A stretch of DNA of 64,000 bases from Dyadobacter jejuensis (GCF_003149085.1 NZ_QGDT01000012.1:1-64000); one strand, 5' to 3'; positions 45,489-55,896 are shown, counted from the stretch's first letter. Notes: a model not told the origin generated them from the letters alone. Numbers and translations are program-made.

Positions 45489-46469
45489 CTAAGGGGTGGT
45501 GATGGTCATCTTCTTATCCTCTATGCTGTACTTCAATTCTAAAACCTGAGCGATAGACTCCAGCAGGTCGGTAGCATTTTTGGCTTTAAAGGATCCAGAA
45601 ATCGTCAGGGCACTTAATCCTGCCGGGCTGATCGCCACATCGTAGCCATACTGCTCTTCCAACGTTTGGGCGACTTCGGCCAAGGGGGTTTGGTCAAATT
45701 CGTAACGGGACTCCTTCCAGGCCGCATATACGGTGGGTCGTGGGGTGCTTTTTTGAATTACGGCTCCTGGCTTTTGTACAGTTGCCATTTCGCCTGGGCT
45801 CATGACGACGCTGCGCTTTATTTTTCCATTGCTACGCTCCAGTCGTACGCTCCCTTTGTTGAGGATCACCTGTGTCTTTTTGTGCCGGTTGTAAACGGTA
45901 AACTCTGTTCCCAATACTACGATATCTAAGTGGTTGCCGGTTTTTACAACAAATTTTTGATGATTGGGCAGGTGTGCTACCTTAAACTCGGCTTCACCTT
46001 GCAGATATACCGTTCGGGTATCGACCCCAAAATCCCAGCGGGGTACGCGAAGGATGGAGTTGGCATTGAGCGTGACCATACTGCCATCGGCAAGGGTCCA
46101 ATGGTTGATTTCTCCTGGATTCGTACTTAGGTGTCGGTACCGAATGTCTTCCTCCATCAAATAGGCTAGGCCGGCTATCAGGACAAGGCTTGCCGCCAGC
46201 CAGAACCATGACCTGAGCCAGGGGCTTTTTTTTGGGACCGTCTTTTCTTCGGTGGTAAGATTTTCTATTGAATTATGAAAATGGAGTTGGGCACTAGCAG
46301 TATCCGTTAAATATTGAGGACGGCTGGCTTCCCATTCCTCCAAATATTTGTAAAATAGCTCCTCGTTTTCGGGTTTAGTGGCCCATTCGTCTATCATTCG
46401 CCTCTGCATGGCGGTGGCCTGACCGGCAAAATGATCGAAAAGGAGTTGTTTGGAAATTGCTGAATCCAT
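45489..46469 (-). CDS. FecR-type anti-sigma factor
   Basis: 326 residues. A cytoplasmic N-terminus (RRMIDEWATKPENEELFYKY) is followed by one membrane helix (SWFWLAASLVLIAGLAYLM) and a periplasmic FecR domain with LADGSMVTLNANSILRVP and GEAEFKV. The C-terminal STN-like part is FDQTPLAEVAQTLEEQYGY. It restrains the ECF sigma factor encoded 38 bp upstream and should release it on a signal from SusC. Confidence 0.95.
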   Translation of the reverse strand: MDSAISKQLLFDHFAGQATAMQRRMIDEWATKPENEELFYKYLEEWEASRPQYLTDTASAQLHFHNSIENLTTEEKTVPKKSPWLRSWFWLAASLVLIAGLAYLMEEDIRYRHLSTNPGEINHWTLADGSMVTLNANSILRVPRWDFGVDTRTVYLQGEAEFKVAHLPNHQKFVVKTGNHLDIVVLGTEFTVYNRHKKTQVILNKGSVRLERSNGKIKRSVVMSPGEMATVQKPGAVIQKSTPRPTVYAAWKESRYEFDQTPLAEVAQTLEEQYGYDVAISPAGLSALTISGSFKAKNATDLLESIAQVLELKYSIEDKKMTITTP

Positions 46470-46507
46470 GGCGGGATTTGGTTATTCTTTATAGGTTAAT
46501 TGTTGGT

Positions 46508-47191
46508 CTACAAAAACAGGGAGAGGAAGCCTATCCCGTTGAGAAACCATTTGTTTCGAATGATTTCGCGAATGGCCTGTGAGGCACGGTAGATCTGGGT
46601 GTCGACGGTCCGGACGGAAATGTTTAATTTCGCGGCAATTTCTTTGATGCTCTTTCCGTCGGTGTGGAATAGCAAATAAATATTCCTCCTGCTAAGGGGC
46701 AGGCTATTGACGGCTTTTTCATAATCTTGATACAGTTCTTCGTATTGGGTGATTTGGTCGGGCTGCCTGTGCTCCGAGTCCAGTACTTCGAAATCGTCTT
46801 GCAGGGAAATTTGTTTTCCGGCCTCCCATTTTAGATAATTATACCCCCTATTTCGCACCGTCTTAAAGAGATAAGCCCGATAAGAAGTATCAATTTTTTC
46901 GAAAGTCCGGTTGGCGTAGAATTGCAAAAATAGCTCCGAAACCAAATCCTCAGCAATGGCTCTGGACCCTACGAATTTGATCGCGTGGGTGCATAGAACC
47001 TGATAATACCGTGCAAAAAGTAACTCTACCCCCTTCTGTGGGTTTTCAAGAATACTTTTTCTTATAAACAGTTCGTCATCGAGTACCAACTTCTCCCCAC
47101 TGGGATTGACTAGTGCGTCTTGTTCCACGGTTATCGACGGCCGTTCTCCTGAATATGTAGCAGCCTTTGGTTTCATACGGCTTGATGACAT
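46508..47191 (-). CDS. ECF RNA polymerase sigma factor
   Basis: 227 residues, longer than usual through about 45 N-terminal residues of low complexity before region 2 (GVELLFARYYQVLCTHAIKF). Region 4 reads SLPLSRRNIYLLFHTDGKSI ... LNISVRTVDTQIYRASQAI. The start could be M6 (MKPKAATYSGE). It heads the polysaccharide locus and pairs with the FecR gene downstream. Confidence 0.93.
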   Translation of the reverse strand: MSSSRMKPKAATYSGERPSITVEQDALVNPSGEKLVLDDELFIRKSILENPQKGVELLFARYYQVLCTHAIKFVGSRAIAEDLVSELFLQFYANRTFEKIDTSYRAYLFKTVRNRGYNYLKWEAGKQISLQDDFEVLDSEHRQPDQITQYEELYQDYEKAVNSLPLSRRNIYLLFHTDGKSIKEIAAKLNISVRTVDTQIYRASQAIREIIRNKWFLNGIGFLSLFL

Positions 47192-47401
47192 CTATGAATA
47201 GTTGAAACGTTTTTACCTTCTCCATCATAAGACAAGTACCTTGGCCAAATAACGTACAGGCTTTTTGATTTTTTTTTGATTTATTTTAACTTTTTAAATT
47301 TAAGTCTTTTTTTTAAGTAGTGCTACTACAGCAGTTATGGGAGTGCTTATCAAGTAGAAAATAGGGTCTAAATCCTTGTTAATGAGCGGTATGTAGGGCC
47401 G

Positions 47402-50254
47402 TTATTGCCTATGAGATGGGCCGTCATAAGTGATGGATAGGTAATACAGGGCTCCAATGGTCGGGCCAGCCGCATATTGAATGTATCGGCTGTTGAAAAT
47501 ATTGGTTCCACCTACTTTCAATCGGAGTGGCTGGGTGGAGCTGCTAATGGTCAATTGGGCATCCACATTCCGGATAGCTGGTACCTTTCCATTTGCCAAT
47601 GGGCTCAACCAATCGAAAGCTTGTTGCCAACGGTACATCACACTAAATCCAATATTTTTTACTATCTCTTTGTTGCTCAATCCGATATTGCTTACCAAGC
47701 TAGGGGTATTGAAACCAGTAACGAATAGATCGTTGCCTTTGTTGGGGATCATTTTATTGAAACTAATATTGGTAGTTAGGATATACTTCAGATACGGATA
47801 ATAACTTAGCCCTAGCGAGGATCCATAGCTAATTTGTGGCGATTGGGCATTGGTATACACCCGATACCGGGTTTGGGTAGAACGATCGAGCATGTCCGTG
47901 ATGGCTTCTGGACTGCCAATAGTTCCGGTATTCGGAACGGCCACCTCTACTTGTCCCAAGAAATCTTTATAGCAGTTGCCATATGCGTCCCAGTCCACGA
48001 CCAGTTGGTTCGAAAATAGTACACTGCGGTAGCCGATTTCTATGGTGCTTATTTGCTCAGGACGGAGCGCCTTTAAATTTGCCGCCATTAACAGCCCCTT
48101 ATTCGCTTCGAGTACCTGCCCTTGGTCCTTACCATGGTCAAAATCACTTTGTGCTGCCATCATAAACTTACTAACAGACGCCAATGTGTAGGAGTTATCG
48201 TTAAAACCTAGTCCGGCATTGACTCGGGCAAGTCCGCCGACCCGGCGTACATTCCCGTTATTAGTAAAGGACAGGGCCTCAAATAGGGACGGAAAACGGT
48301 AGCCATCCTGGATCGAAAATCTTACATGATTCCGCTCCGAAACGGTATAGACCATGGCCAAACGTGGATTTATTTTGGGTTTATACTCGGGATTATGGTC
48401 TATCCGAGTCGAGAGGGTCAGCTTTAATTGGTCTTTGAGTAGGTCCTTACTGGCCGAAACATATGCCCCAAACACCTGGTAAGGTATTCGTTTACCGAAG
48501 GTTCCATCTTCCATGGGCTGGGTTCTTTCGCTTATCGGTCGACTGAAATCTACAAAATTGTTACCGTCGGGAACGATCGAATAAATGCGATATTGAACAC
48601 CCACCAGCAGTTCTACCGATTTAAGTCTATTGGATAGGTAATATTGGAGATCGGAATGGTACGTAGTGCTCCGTTGGCGAAGGGCCGATCCCCCTGTGGC
48701 GGGAGCACCGGCGACATTCGCCGCAATATCCCAATTATTAATACCCGTAATAGTCCTTTTTAGCTCCTCGAAAGCCTTTGTGCCTGGTTCAACCCTGCCT
48801 TTATCTGCCTCTTGGCGTGCTATTAGGAATGCCTCTGACAAGCCTGTCCCGCCATCGATATGTTCCTGTAAGGACTTCTGAAACCGTCCCGCCCATATCG
48901 CATTGGTGCCGTTGTTGAGGTCCAGGTTGTCGGCCGTAGGCTTCAGGTTGTACGAGTGCCCTGTATCTTCTAAGGTCATATAAGCGTTCCATTTCAATCC
49001 ATTTCCTTCCAGTGAAATGCGGTGGTTTTGGATGTTTACGCCATTCAATTTGATTTTGTTACCTCTTTGAAATAGGCCGTCCATCTGTCCATATCGGTAT
49101 TGATAGGCGAGCGTTAGGCTCCTTGGCCAACGGTAATACAAACCAAGGTCCACTTTGCTGGTCTTGACAGTAGGCTCATACAGGTCTTTCTCCCAGTATC
49201 CGGTGCGCCTTACGTTAAACGTCTGGGCTTGTCCTTGATATTGAACCGTAATAAGGTTGTTGTTATTGCTTTCGTCCCCATAGCGATTCCAAGCATCATA
49301 GGCCGGATGCTTCGCCGTGTATAATTCTGCGAAATTAGGATTGGCCGTGTTCAGGTCGTTGGTGTTCTGATCGGTAGCCGTGTTAGAGATCCAGTCGATG
49401 CCTCTTAAATAGCTCATGTTGATTTTAAGGGCCAGCCGTTCTGTAAAAACTTTGGCATAGCGGATCGCCGTCTCAGTGAGTATCGCAGTAGCATGATCCT
49501 TATGATCGATATGATTGACCCCGGTTTTGTGATAAATGCCCCAACCTGGGTATAGAAATGGTGACTTGGTCGTTAACAGGGCCATCCCATTGATGGCATT
49601 CATGCCATAGGCAGCACCAGCGGCTCCAGGCGTAATAGCGATGCTTTCTATATCGAGTTCAGTAGGTCCCATGGTATTTCCTAAAGATACCCCTAGCGTG
49701 GCCGCTTGCATATCGATGCCGTCGACCAGCTGCGCAAACCTGTAATTGTTAGGTGCATTGAATCCACGGGTATTGGGAACCTTAAAAGTGAGGCTCGAGG
49801 TGGTCAGCTGGACCCCTTTTAAGTTTTCTATCGCATCATAATAGCTCGGGCCGGCAGATTGTGCGATGGCTTTCAGATTGAGACGTTCGATCGATAGGGG
49901 CGATCGCTCCCCCATGCGGGAGGCGGTGATGATAATCTCCTGGGCCTGTATGGCTTGGGCCACTAATGCGATATGCTGGGATTCCAGATTCTGAATCAAA
50001 ACCTCCTGACTGTCGTACCCCAGGGAGCTTATTTGGAGCATGAAGGGCATAGACACTGTGACAGCCAACGAAAAATGTCCCATGGCGTCGGTGATGGTCC
50101 CGTGCCCACTTCCTTTCATCACCACACTTACGCCGGGAATAGGCTCCTGGGTGAGTCCGTCCACCACTTTACCCGTTAGCGGCGGGGAAGCTTGTTGTGC
50201 TTGGCTCACTTGGTGGAGGATGGCCAATAGAAGCGTAATTATTACTCTTTTCAT
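47402..50254 (-). CDS. TonB-dependent receptor with N-terminal carboxypeptidase-like domain
   Basis: 950 residues with a signal peptide (ending HQVSQA). A carboxypeptidase-regulatory-like domain (about 25-110, LTGKVVDGLTQEPIPGVSV) precedes the plug (ITASRMGERSPLSIERLNL, AAGAAYGMNAINGMALL) and the barrel. It lacks the STN domain and has no SusD partner, so it is a stand-alone importer of the siderophore or metabolite type. It is divergent from a second receptor gene across about 460 bp. The ligand cannot be told from the sequence. Confidence 0.9.
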   Translation of the reverse strand: MKRVIITLLLAILHQVSQAQQASPPLTGKVVDGLTQEPIPGVSVVMKGSGHGTITDAMGHFSLAVTVSMPFMLQISSLGYDSQEVLIQNLESQHIALVAQAIQAQEIIITASRMGERSPLSIERLNLKAIAQSAGPSYYDAIENLKGVQLTTSSLTFKVPNTRGFNAPNNYRFAQLVDGIDMQAATLGVSLGNTMGPTELDIESIAITPGAAGAAYGMNAINGMALLTTKSPFLYPGWGIYHKTGVNHIDHKDHATAILTETAIRYAKVFTERLALKINMSYLRGIDWISNTATDQNTNDLNTANPNFAELYTAKHPAYDAWNRYGDESNNNNLITVQYQGQAQTFNVRRTGYWEKDLYEPTVKTSKVDLGLYYRWPRSLTLAYQYRYGQMDGLFQRGNKIKLNGVNIQNHRISLEGNGLKWNAYMTLEDTGHSYNLKPTADNLDLNNGTNAIWAGRFQKSLQEHIDGGTGLSEAFLIARQEADKGRVEPGTKAFEELKRTITGINNWDIAANVAGAPATGGSALRQRSTTYHSDLQYYLSNRLKSVELLVGVQYRIYSIVPDGNNFVDFSRPISERTQPMEDGTFGKRIPYQVFGAYVSASKDLLKDQLKLTLSTRIDHNPEYKPKINPRLAMVYTVSERNHVRFSIQDGYRFPSLFEALSFTNNGNVRRVGGLARVNAGLGFNDNSYTLASVSKFMMAAQSDFDHGKDQGQVLEANKGLLMAANLKALRPEQISTIEIGYRSVLFSNQLVVDWDAYGNCYKDFLGQVEVAVPNTGTIGSPEAITDMLDRSTQTRYRVYTNAQSPQISYGSSLGLSYYPYLKYILTTNISFNKMIPNKGNDLFVTGFNTPSLVSNIGLSNKEIVKNIGFSVMYRWQQAFDWLSPLANGKVPAIRNVDAQLTISSSTQPLRLKVGGTNIFNSRYIQYAAGPTIGALYYLSITYDGPSHRQ

Positions 50255-50712
50255 TCGGTTGATTGATTAGGCTTGTATGATATTTTGCTGCAATAGTATG
50301 AAAAACTATTTAGTCTATGGTGATGGTAGAGTAAAATTATTTTTTATCCCCCCCCTTATCTCCAGCGGCCTTCCTCACGGCCGGGAATGGGCGAGGGGCG
50401 TAATGGGGAGGTTCCCCCTTGTCCATGCGTAGACTAAGTAATGCGTGGTTGTTAAATGAGGCCTTTTGCATAGAAAAAAATCGAGGCGATAAACGTCTAA
50501 GTGTCCCCTCAGTTTCAAAGCCGTAGGGGCTCTAGGATCAGGTAGTGGAGCATGGAGTGAGGAAATAAAAATTTTATATGGACTTCTTACCTATTAAACT
50601 TGCAGGGTAATGGCCATTTTCGGTGGGCCCTAACTGGAACCAGTAGGGCGTTGAATGAGATGGAATAAACCATATTTCTTGAAACATTAATATCTAAATA
50701 AGTCAATCTTTA
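50255..50712. other. Divergent intergenic region with a run of eight C
   Basis: 458 bases between two divergent TonB-dependent receptor genes, with no gene seen. It contains a C8 tract at 50348-50355 following T-rich sequence, and a short CGGCC-N7-GGCCG inverted repeat nearby. Both receptor promoters must lie here, but no operator was identified. Confidence 0.5.
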
Positions 50713-52971
50713 ATGCGATCAATATTACTAATAGCCGTTTTTGCGCTGACCATGATACCCGCTTATGCCCATTTGGGAAGTCTATTTGGAATTGTACATA
50801 ACGGCAATACCCAGATGCCCTTGCAGGATGTTACCGTGGTCCTGAAGGGGACAGGACGGGTAGCCCAAACCAATGTCTTAGGACAGTATCAATTCGACAA
50901 TTTGGCAGCAGCCGAGTACATCGTGGAGTTTTCGCATCTTAGTTTTAAAAAACGATCGATAACCGTTCAGATCAAAGATGATGAAAGGATGGTACTCCGC
51001 ACCGATCTGATGACCTCTCAAATCGAGTTGGGGGAGGTTACCATTTCTTCGTTGGAGCCCCACGATCATCAGTTGATCAGTGGTGTAGATATTAAGCTGA
51101 GGCCCATCAACAATTCCCAGGAAGTATTGCGCATGGTGCCGGGCTTGTTTATCGGCCAGCATGCGGGTGGCGGAAAGGCCGAACAAATTTTCCTCAGAGG
51201 GTTCGACTTAGACCATGGTACCGACATTAATCTGACTGTAGACGGGATGCCAGTCAATATGGTGTCCCATGCGCATGGGCAGGGCTATGCAGATTTACAT
51301 TTTGTAATACCGGAGATGATTAAGGCTGTAGATTTCAAAAAGGGACCTTACCATGCCGATAAAGGTAATTTTACGACAGCTGGATGGGTGAACCTTAAGA
51401 CTCAAGATGCTTTGGAGCAGTCTTTTGTGAAATTGGAAGCGGGGCAATTCGATACATTTAGAGCCGTGGCTGGGATCGATTTGTTGGGTCAAAAAGGCCG
51501 AGATCGCAATCAAAACGCTTATTTGGCTTCTGAGTACTCCTTTTCCAATTCCTATTTTGATCATCCGCAGCATTTTAATAGGGTCAATGTCATGGGTAAG
51601 TATCATGGACACCTGACCGACAACACGGTGCTGACCCTAACGGGCTCTACTTTCTGGAGCCGATGGGATGCCTCGGGCCAAATCCCTGACAGGGCCTATG
51701 AGTCGGGAATGATTGGTTTTTTTGGGGCTATTGACCCTACCGAGGGAGGCAGCACCAGTCGAACCAACTTCAACGCCGAAACGGCGACGGTCACTTCCCG
51801 GAATTTTGTGATCAAGAATCAGGTATTTTACAGCCATTATGATTTTGAATTGTTCTCAAACTTCACCTTTTTCCTAGAAGATCCTATCAATGGCGATCAA
51901 ATTCGCCAAAAGGAAAGCCGTGATTTGATGGGATACAATGGAAGTATCTCTCAGCAACATAAGGTAGGATCTACCCAGTGGACCACCACCCTGGGCGCAC
52001 AATTTCGTCAAGATTTTGTACATCATATAGGCTTGGCTCATACCAAAAACCGCAATAGCATTTTGGAGCGATACAAATACGGGAATATCAACGAGATGAA
52101 TGCCGCGCTATATCTGGATGAGCAGATTCAGGTGACCAATCGACTGGCCATCAATGCAGGCTTACGATACGATTATTTTAATAATCAATATACCGACCTG
52201 CTAGAAGACCCTTCCGTTCGTAAAAGTGCCTCGGAGGGAATATTATCTCCAAAGCTGAATTTTTACTATACCTTCAATCCCAAGCTTCAGCTGTTTCTCA
52301 ACACAGGGAAAGGGTTTCACTCTAACGATACCAGGGTAGTGGTAGCCCAAAATGGCAGACAAATATTGCCAGCGGCCTATGGTTCAGACCTAGGACTGGT
52401 GGTCAAACCTTTTCCAAAAATGATCTTGAATGCTTCGTTATGGTATCTGTGGATGGCCCAGGAATTTGTATATGTAGGAGATGCTGGCGTGGTGGAGCCT
52501 GGAGGCAAGACGCGCCGACAGGGGATTGACCTTTCTATTCGCTATCAGATCCTGAAGTCGTTATATGCCGATGTGGATCTGAGCACTGCTAAGCCTAGAG
52601 CGCTATCTGCAGAGGCAGGGTCGAACTACTTGCCTTTGGCACCTATATTTACCAGTACGGGCGGCCTGAGCTTACAAATGAAAAATGGATTAACGGGATC
52701 GGTTCGTTACCGTTATATGGCGCAAAGGCCTGCCAATGATGATTATTCAGTAAAGGCCATAGGATATTTTGTAAATGACCTCCAGCTGAATAAGCAGTGG
52801 GACCGGTACACCGTGGGCTTGTCTATTCAAAATCTATTCAATACCAAGTGGAAGGAAACGCAGTTTGATACGGAAAGCCGACTAAAGAATGAAGCAGAAC
52901 CCGTCTCTGAAATACATTTCACTCCAGGTACTCCTTTCTTTGCCAAAGTGAGTGTGATGTATCATTTCTAA
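50713..52971 (+). CDS. TonB-dependent receptor with histidine-containing plug
   Basis: 752 residues with a signal peptide ending PAYAH. A carboxypeptidase-like domain (about 22-100) is followed by the plug with GLFIGQHAGGGKAEQIFLRG, LDHGTDINLTVDGMPVNM and VSHAHGQGYADLHFVIPE. The barrel follows and ends PFFAKVSVMYHF. The His pattern in the plug (QHAGG, SHAHGQGYADLH) marks a distinct receptor subfamily. This could suit a metal or metal-chelate ligand, but that is inference. There is no SusD partner. Confidence 0.92.
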   Translation: MRSILLIAVFALTMIPAYAHLGSLFGIVHNGNTQMPLQDVTVVLKGTGRVAQTNVLGQYQFDNLAAAEYIVEFSHLSFKKRSITVQIKDDERMVLRTDLMTSQIELGEVTISSLEPHDHQLISGVDIKLRPINNSQEVLRMVPGLFIGQHAGGGKAEQIFLRGFDLDHGTDINLTVDGMPVNMVSHAHGQGYADLHFVIPEMIKAVDFKKGPYHADKGNFTTAGWVNLKTQDALEQSFVKLEAGQFDTFRAVAGIDLLGQKGRDRNQNAYLASEYSFSNSYFDHPQHFNRVNVMGKYHGHLTDNTVLTLTGSTFWSRWDASGQIPDRAYESGMIGFFGAIDPTEGGSTSRTNFNAETATVTSRNFVIKNQVFYSHYDFELFSNFTFFLEDPINGDQIRQKESRDLMGYNGSISQQHKVGSTQWTTTLGAQFRQDFVHHIGLAHTKNRNSILERYKYGNINEMNAALYLDEQIQVTNRLAINAGLRYDYFNNQYTDLLEDPSVRKSASEGILSPKLNFYYTFNPKLQLFLNTGKGFHSNDTRVVVAQNGRQILPAAYGSDLGLVVKPFPKMILNASLWYLWMAQEFVYVGDAGVVEPGGKTRRQGIDLSIRYQILKSLYADVDLSTAKPRALSAEAGSNYLPLAPIFTSTGGLSLQMKNGLTGSVRYRYMAQRPANDDYSVKAIGYFVNDLQLNKQWDRYTVGLSIQNLFNTKWKETQFDTESRLKNEAEPVSEIHFTPGTPFFAKVSVMYHF

Positions 52972-53107
52972 ATAATAGGCCATTAATGAGGGGCGATAAG
53001 GCACTCTGGACTATATTTTGGTAGAAATTGTAGAAAAGACACGATTGTAAAGCTGATGGAGCCATAAAAATGTTTTATTTTGCGGTTTAAAAGGTAGATA
53101 GACCTCG

Positions 53108-53135
53108 CATACAATGATATAAGACGCATTGTATG
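53108..53135. promoter_or_regulatory. Small inverted repeat upstream of the propeller-cytochrome gene
   Basis: CATACAAT and ATTGTATG form an 8-bp inverted repeat with a 12-base spacer, about 50 bases before the next start codon. It has operator-like geometry; no regulator can be named. Confidence 0.35.
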
Positions 53136-53182
53136 GTGCTTAGTCCAATATTCCTAATTCTTTCAAGTACTTTTATTCCAGC

Positions 53183-55831
53183 ATGTTAAAAATTTCCACT
53201 AGTTTTCTTTTCGCCTTCCTTTTATGGTTCTGGTATTTTCCAGAAATGGGCCAACCCAATAAGCCTAGCCTATCGGTAGCACCGGTGGCCGACTCGCTGC
53301 CCAATGCCAAAAGTTGGCCCGAACAGTTGAATATCACCAATTTCTCGACCTCTGAGTGGACGCCCAGTCCCGCGTGTTTGGCGGTAGCTCCAGGGGGTGC
53401 CGTGTATGTGGGGGTCGATAAGATGGGGTCTCTGGGCAAGAAGCCCGACCACGGAAGCATCGTCAAGTTGATCGACAGTGATAACGATGGGAAAGTGGAC
53501 CGGCATACCATTTTCGCCCTAGCCGACAACCCTCGGGGTATTATAGTCAATGGCGACAAAGTGTATGTACTGCATACGGTGTTTTCCAAAGAAACTGGCA
53601 AGGCCAGTGGTATGGATCTGGTGGTTTTTGAGGATAAGGATCAAGATGGCGTGGCCGACGGCCCGTCCAAGCCACTTATTGAGCATATTAGCAATGCCAA
53701 TTTCCTTCGAAACAGGGGGACCGACCATGCTACCAATGGTATCAGAATGGGTATCGATGGTTGGATTTATATAGCCGTAGGCGATTTTGGGTTTCATGAG
53801 GCTATAGACCGCTCCGGAACCAAGCTTACCATGCTCGGGGGCGGGATAGTACGCGTACGCCCCGACGGCACCGAAATGGAGGTGTATACCCATGGCCTTC
53901 GAAACATTTATGACCTGGCTATCGACCCTCTGATGAATATCTTCGCTCGGGGCAATACCAACGATGGGGGAGGGTGGAACGTACGTTTTAGCCACCAAAT
54001 CCAATCGGGGGAATATGGGTATCCGGTGCTTTTCAAAAATTTTACGGAAGAAATTTTGCCCGCTCTAATCGACGTGGGTGGTGGGTCCGGAACGGGGGCT
54101 TTGTTTATGGACGATCCCACCTGGCCCGACCAATTCAATAAAGTGCCTATGATGGCCGACTGGGGCCGTAGCCAGCTGTATATCCATAGGGTAACCGCCG
54201 ACGGGGCAAGCTACAAACAAAAGGAAGAAGAGTTTATTAAGTTGGCTCAAATCACCGACCTTGATGTGGACGGGTCGGGTCGGTTGTACCTATCGGCCTG
54301 GGACGGAGCCGGATATTCGGGTAACCCTGGCAAGGGTTTCGTAGTTAGAGCCGTTCCCAAAGACTGGGTCTATCGGCCATTTGCCGATGTCAGCAAGGCT
54401 TCAGTGAAGCAACTGGGCGCCTTGTTGCAGGGAGAAGGGGCTGTGGCCCGACTTGCGGCACAACAGGAATTATTAAAAAGATCGTCCAAATCGGCCATTA
54501 AAATGGCATGGAAAGTCGCTAGTAACTCTAGCCTGTCTCCAGAAGCTCGCGTAGCGGGGATATATACCTATGCCCAGCTGGCAGGAGAGCAAGGTATCGC
54601 TTCGATGGTGAAGCTCGCGGCCGACCCAGCCGTTCAAGAAACTGTATTAAGGGCCTTGTCAGATCGTAAAGGATGGGCCTCAAAGGTTCCTGTAGAGCCA
54701 TTTTTGGAGGGTTTGACCTCCTCTTCGGAGCGGGTTCGCATCGCTGCGATGATCGGATTGGGAAGGCTTGATCGTAAGGAAGTAGCCGCCACCTTGCTGG
54801 CCACCCCTGTACCGGCCTCTTTTGTGGCTCCAGCCAAAGGCACGGAAGGCCCTCATGCTACGCCCAATGCGGCTATCATTCCCGCACATATCGCTGTAAG
54901 GACCTTGGTCAATTTGGGGGCTGTAGATGCTTGTGTAAAGGCCATAGGGACCAAAAACAACACCTTGGCCTTATGGGCCCTGCGTTATATGCACGACCCT
55001 AAAGCGGTGTCAGGGTTGATTTCGGCCTATGCTTCAACCGATGCTGAACCCTTAAAAAAGGATATTCTTTCGACCTTGTCGCGCCTTTACCTCATCGAAG
55101 CCGACTATGACGGTAGCTGGTGGTGGAGTACCCGTCCCGACACCCACGGTCCTTACTACAAGGGGGTACAATGGACAGCCTCGCCCCAGATAAAAAAACT
55201 GCTGGAGCAAGAGTTTGCCAAGGCCGATGACGCTGGTAAGCAATTCTTTGCCGACTTAAACGCCAAAAATCGTATGGGAATTACTGAATTTGGAGGAGAA
55301 GAACAGCCAGTGGCCAAAGAAGAAAAGAAAATCGATTTGGAGAAAATCAAAAATAAAAAGGGCCAGGTAGGCGAGGCATCTATTGAAGATGTGATGTTAG
55401 CCATCGAGAAAATCCCTGGCGATGCCGCCAAGGGGAAGGAGCTGTTTACCATGCAGGGCTGTATTGCGTGCCATAGCATTAACAAAGGGGAGACGATGAA
55501 AGGACCTTTTATGGGTCAGATAGGCTCTATTATGAGCCGTCAGCAAATTGCGGAGTCGATCTTGAAGCCTAATGCTTCCATTTCTCAAGGCTTCGCCTCG
55601 GTGCTGATTACCGCCAAAGGGGATAAGTCCTATATGGGTTTTGTGACCCAAGAGTCGGCTACTAAGCTGGTGTTGCGCGATATCGCTGGGCAGGTGTATA
55701 CCATCAAAACAGAGGATATCGTTTCGCGTCAGGAAATGGAAGACTCTATGATGCCTGCTGGACTGGCCAACGCCCTCTCCTATGAGGAATTTGCGTCGTT
55801 GATTACTTTTTTATCGAAACAGAAAAAATAA
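53183..55831 (+). CDS. Beta-propeller / HEAT-repeat / cytochrome c fusion (DUF7133-type)
   Basis: 882 residues with a signal peptide. Residues about 45-400 form a glucose/sorbosone-dehydrogenase-like propeller (LAVAPGGAVYVGVDKMG, NGIRMGIDGWIYIAVGDFGF, LTMLGGGIVRVRPDGTEMEV). Residues about 420-650 hold HEAT-like helices (SERVRIAAMIGLGRLDRKEV). The C-terminal 130 residues are a cytochrome c domain with C760-I-A-C763-H764 and a likely Met ligand in DSMMPAG. Such proteins occur in Bacteroidota and Planctomycetota and probably oxidise a sugar or other reduced substrate in the periplasm, passing electrons to the heme. The natural substrate is unknown. A clear terminator follows. Confidence 0.88.
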   Translation: MLKISTSFLFAFLLWFWYFPEMGQPNKPSLSVAPVADSLPNAKSWPEQLNITNFSTSEWTPSPACLAVAPGGAVYVGVDKMGSLGKKPDHGSIVKLIDSDNDGKVDRHTIFALADNPRGIIVNGDKVYVLHTVFSKETGKASGMDLVVFEDKDQDGVADGPSKPLIEHISNANFLRNRGTDHATNGIRMGIDGWIYIAVGDFGFHEAIDRSGTKLTMLGGGIVRVRPDGTEMEVYTHGLRNIYDLAIDPLMNIFARGNTNDGGGWNVRFSHQIQSGEYGYPVLFKNFTEEILPALIDVGGGSGTGALFMDDPTWPDQFNKVPMMADWGRSQLYIHRVTADGASYKQKEEEFIKLAQITDLDVDGSGRLYLSAWDGAGYSGNPGKGFVVRAVPKDWVYRPFADVSKASVKQLGALLQGEGAVARLAAQQELLKRSSKSAIKMAWKVASNSSLSPEARVAGIYTYAQLAGEQGIASMVKLAADPAVQETVLRALSDRKGWASKVPVEPFLEGLTSSSERVRIAAMIGLGRLDRKEVAATLLATPVPASFVAPAKGTEGPHATPNAAIIPAHIAVRTLVNLGAVDACVKAIGTKNNTLALWALRYMHDPKAVSGLISAYASTDAEPLKKDILSTLSRLYLIEADYDGSWWWSTRPDTHGPYYKGVQWTASPQIKKLLEQEFAKADDAGKQFFADLNAKNRMGITEFGGEEQPVAKEEKKIDLEKIKNKKGQVGEASIEDVMLAIEKIPGDAAKGKELFTMQGCIACHSINKGETMKGPFMGQIGSIMSRQQIAESILKPNASISQGFASVLITAKGDKSYMGFVTQESATKLVLRDIAGQVYTIKTEDIVSRQEMEDSMMPAGLANALSYEEFASLITFLSKQKK

Positions 55832-55896
55832 GCAAGTAGCTCAGTAGAGACATCGGTAGCCAATTGGCTGACCAACGTATCCATTTTAACGGCCTA

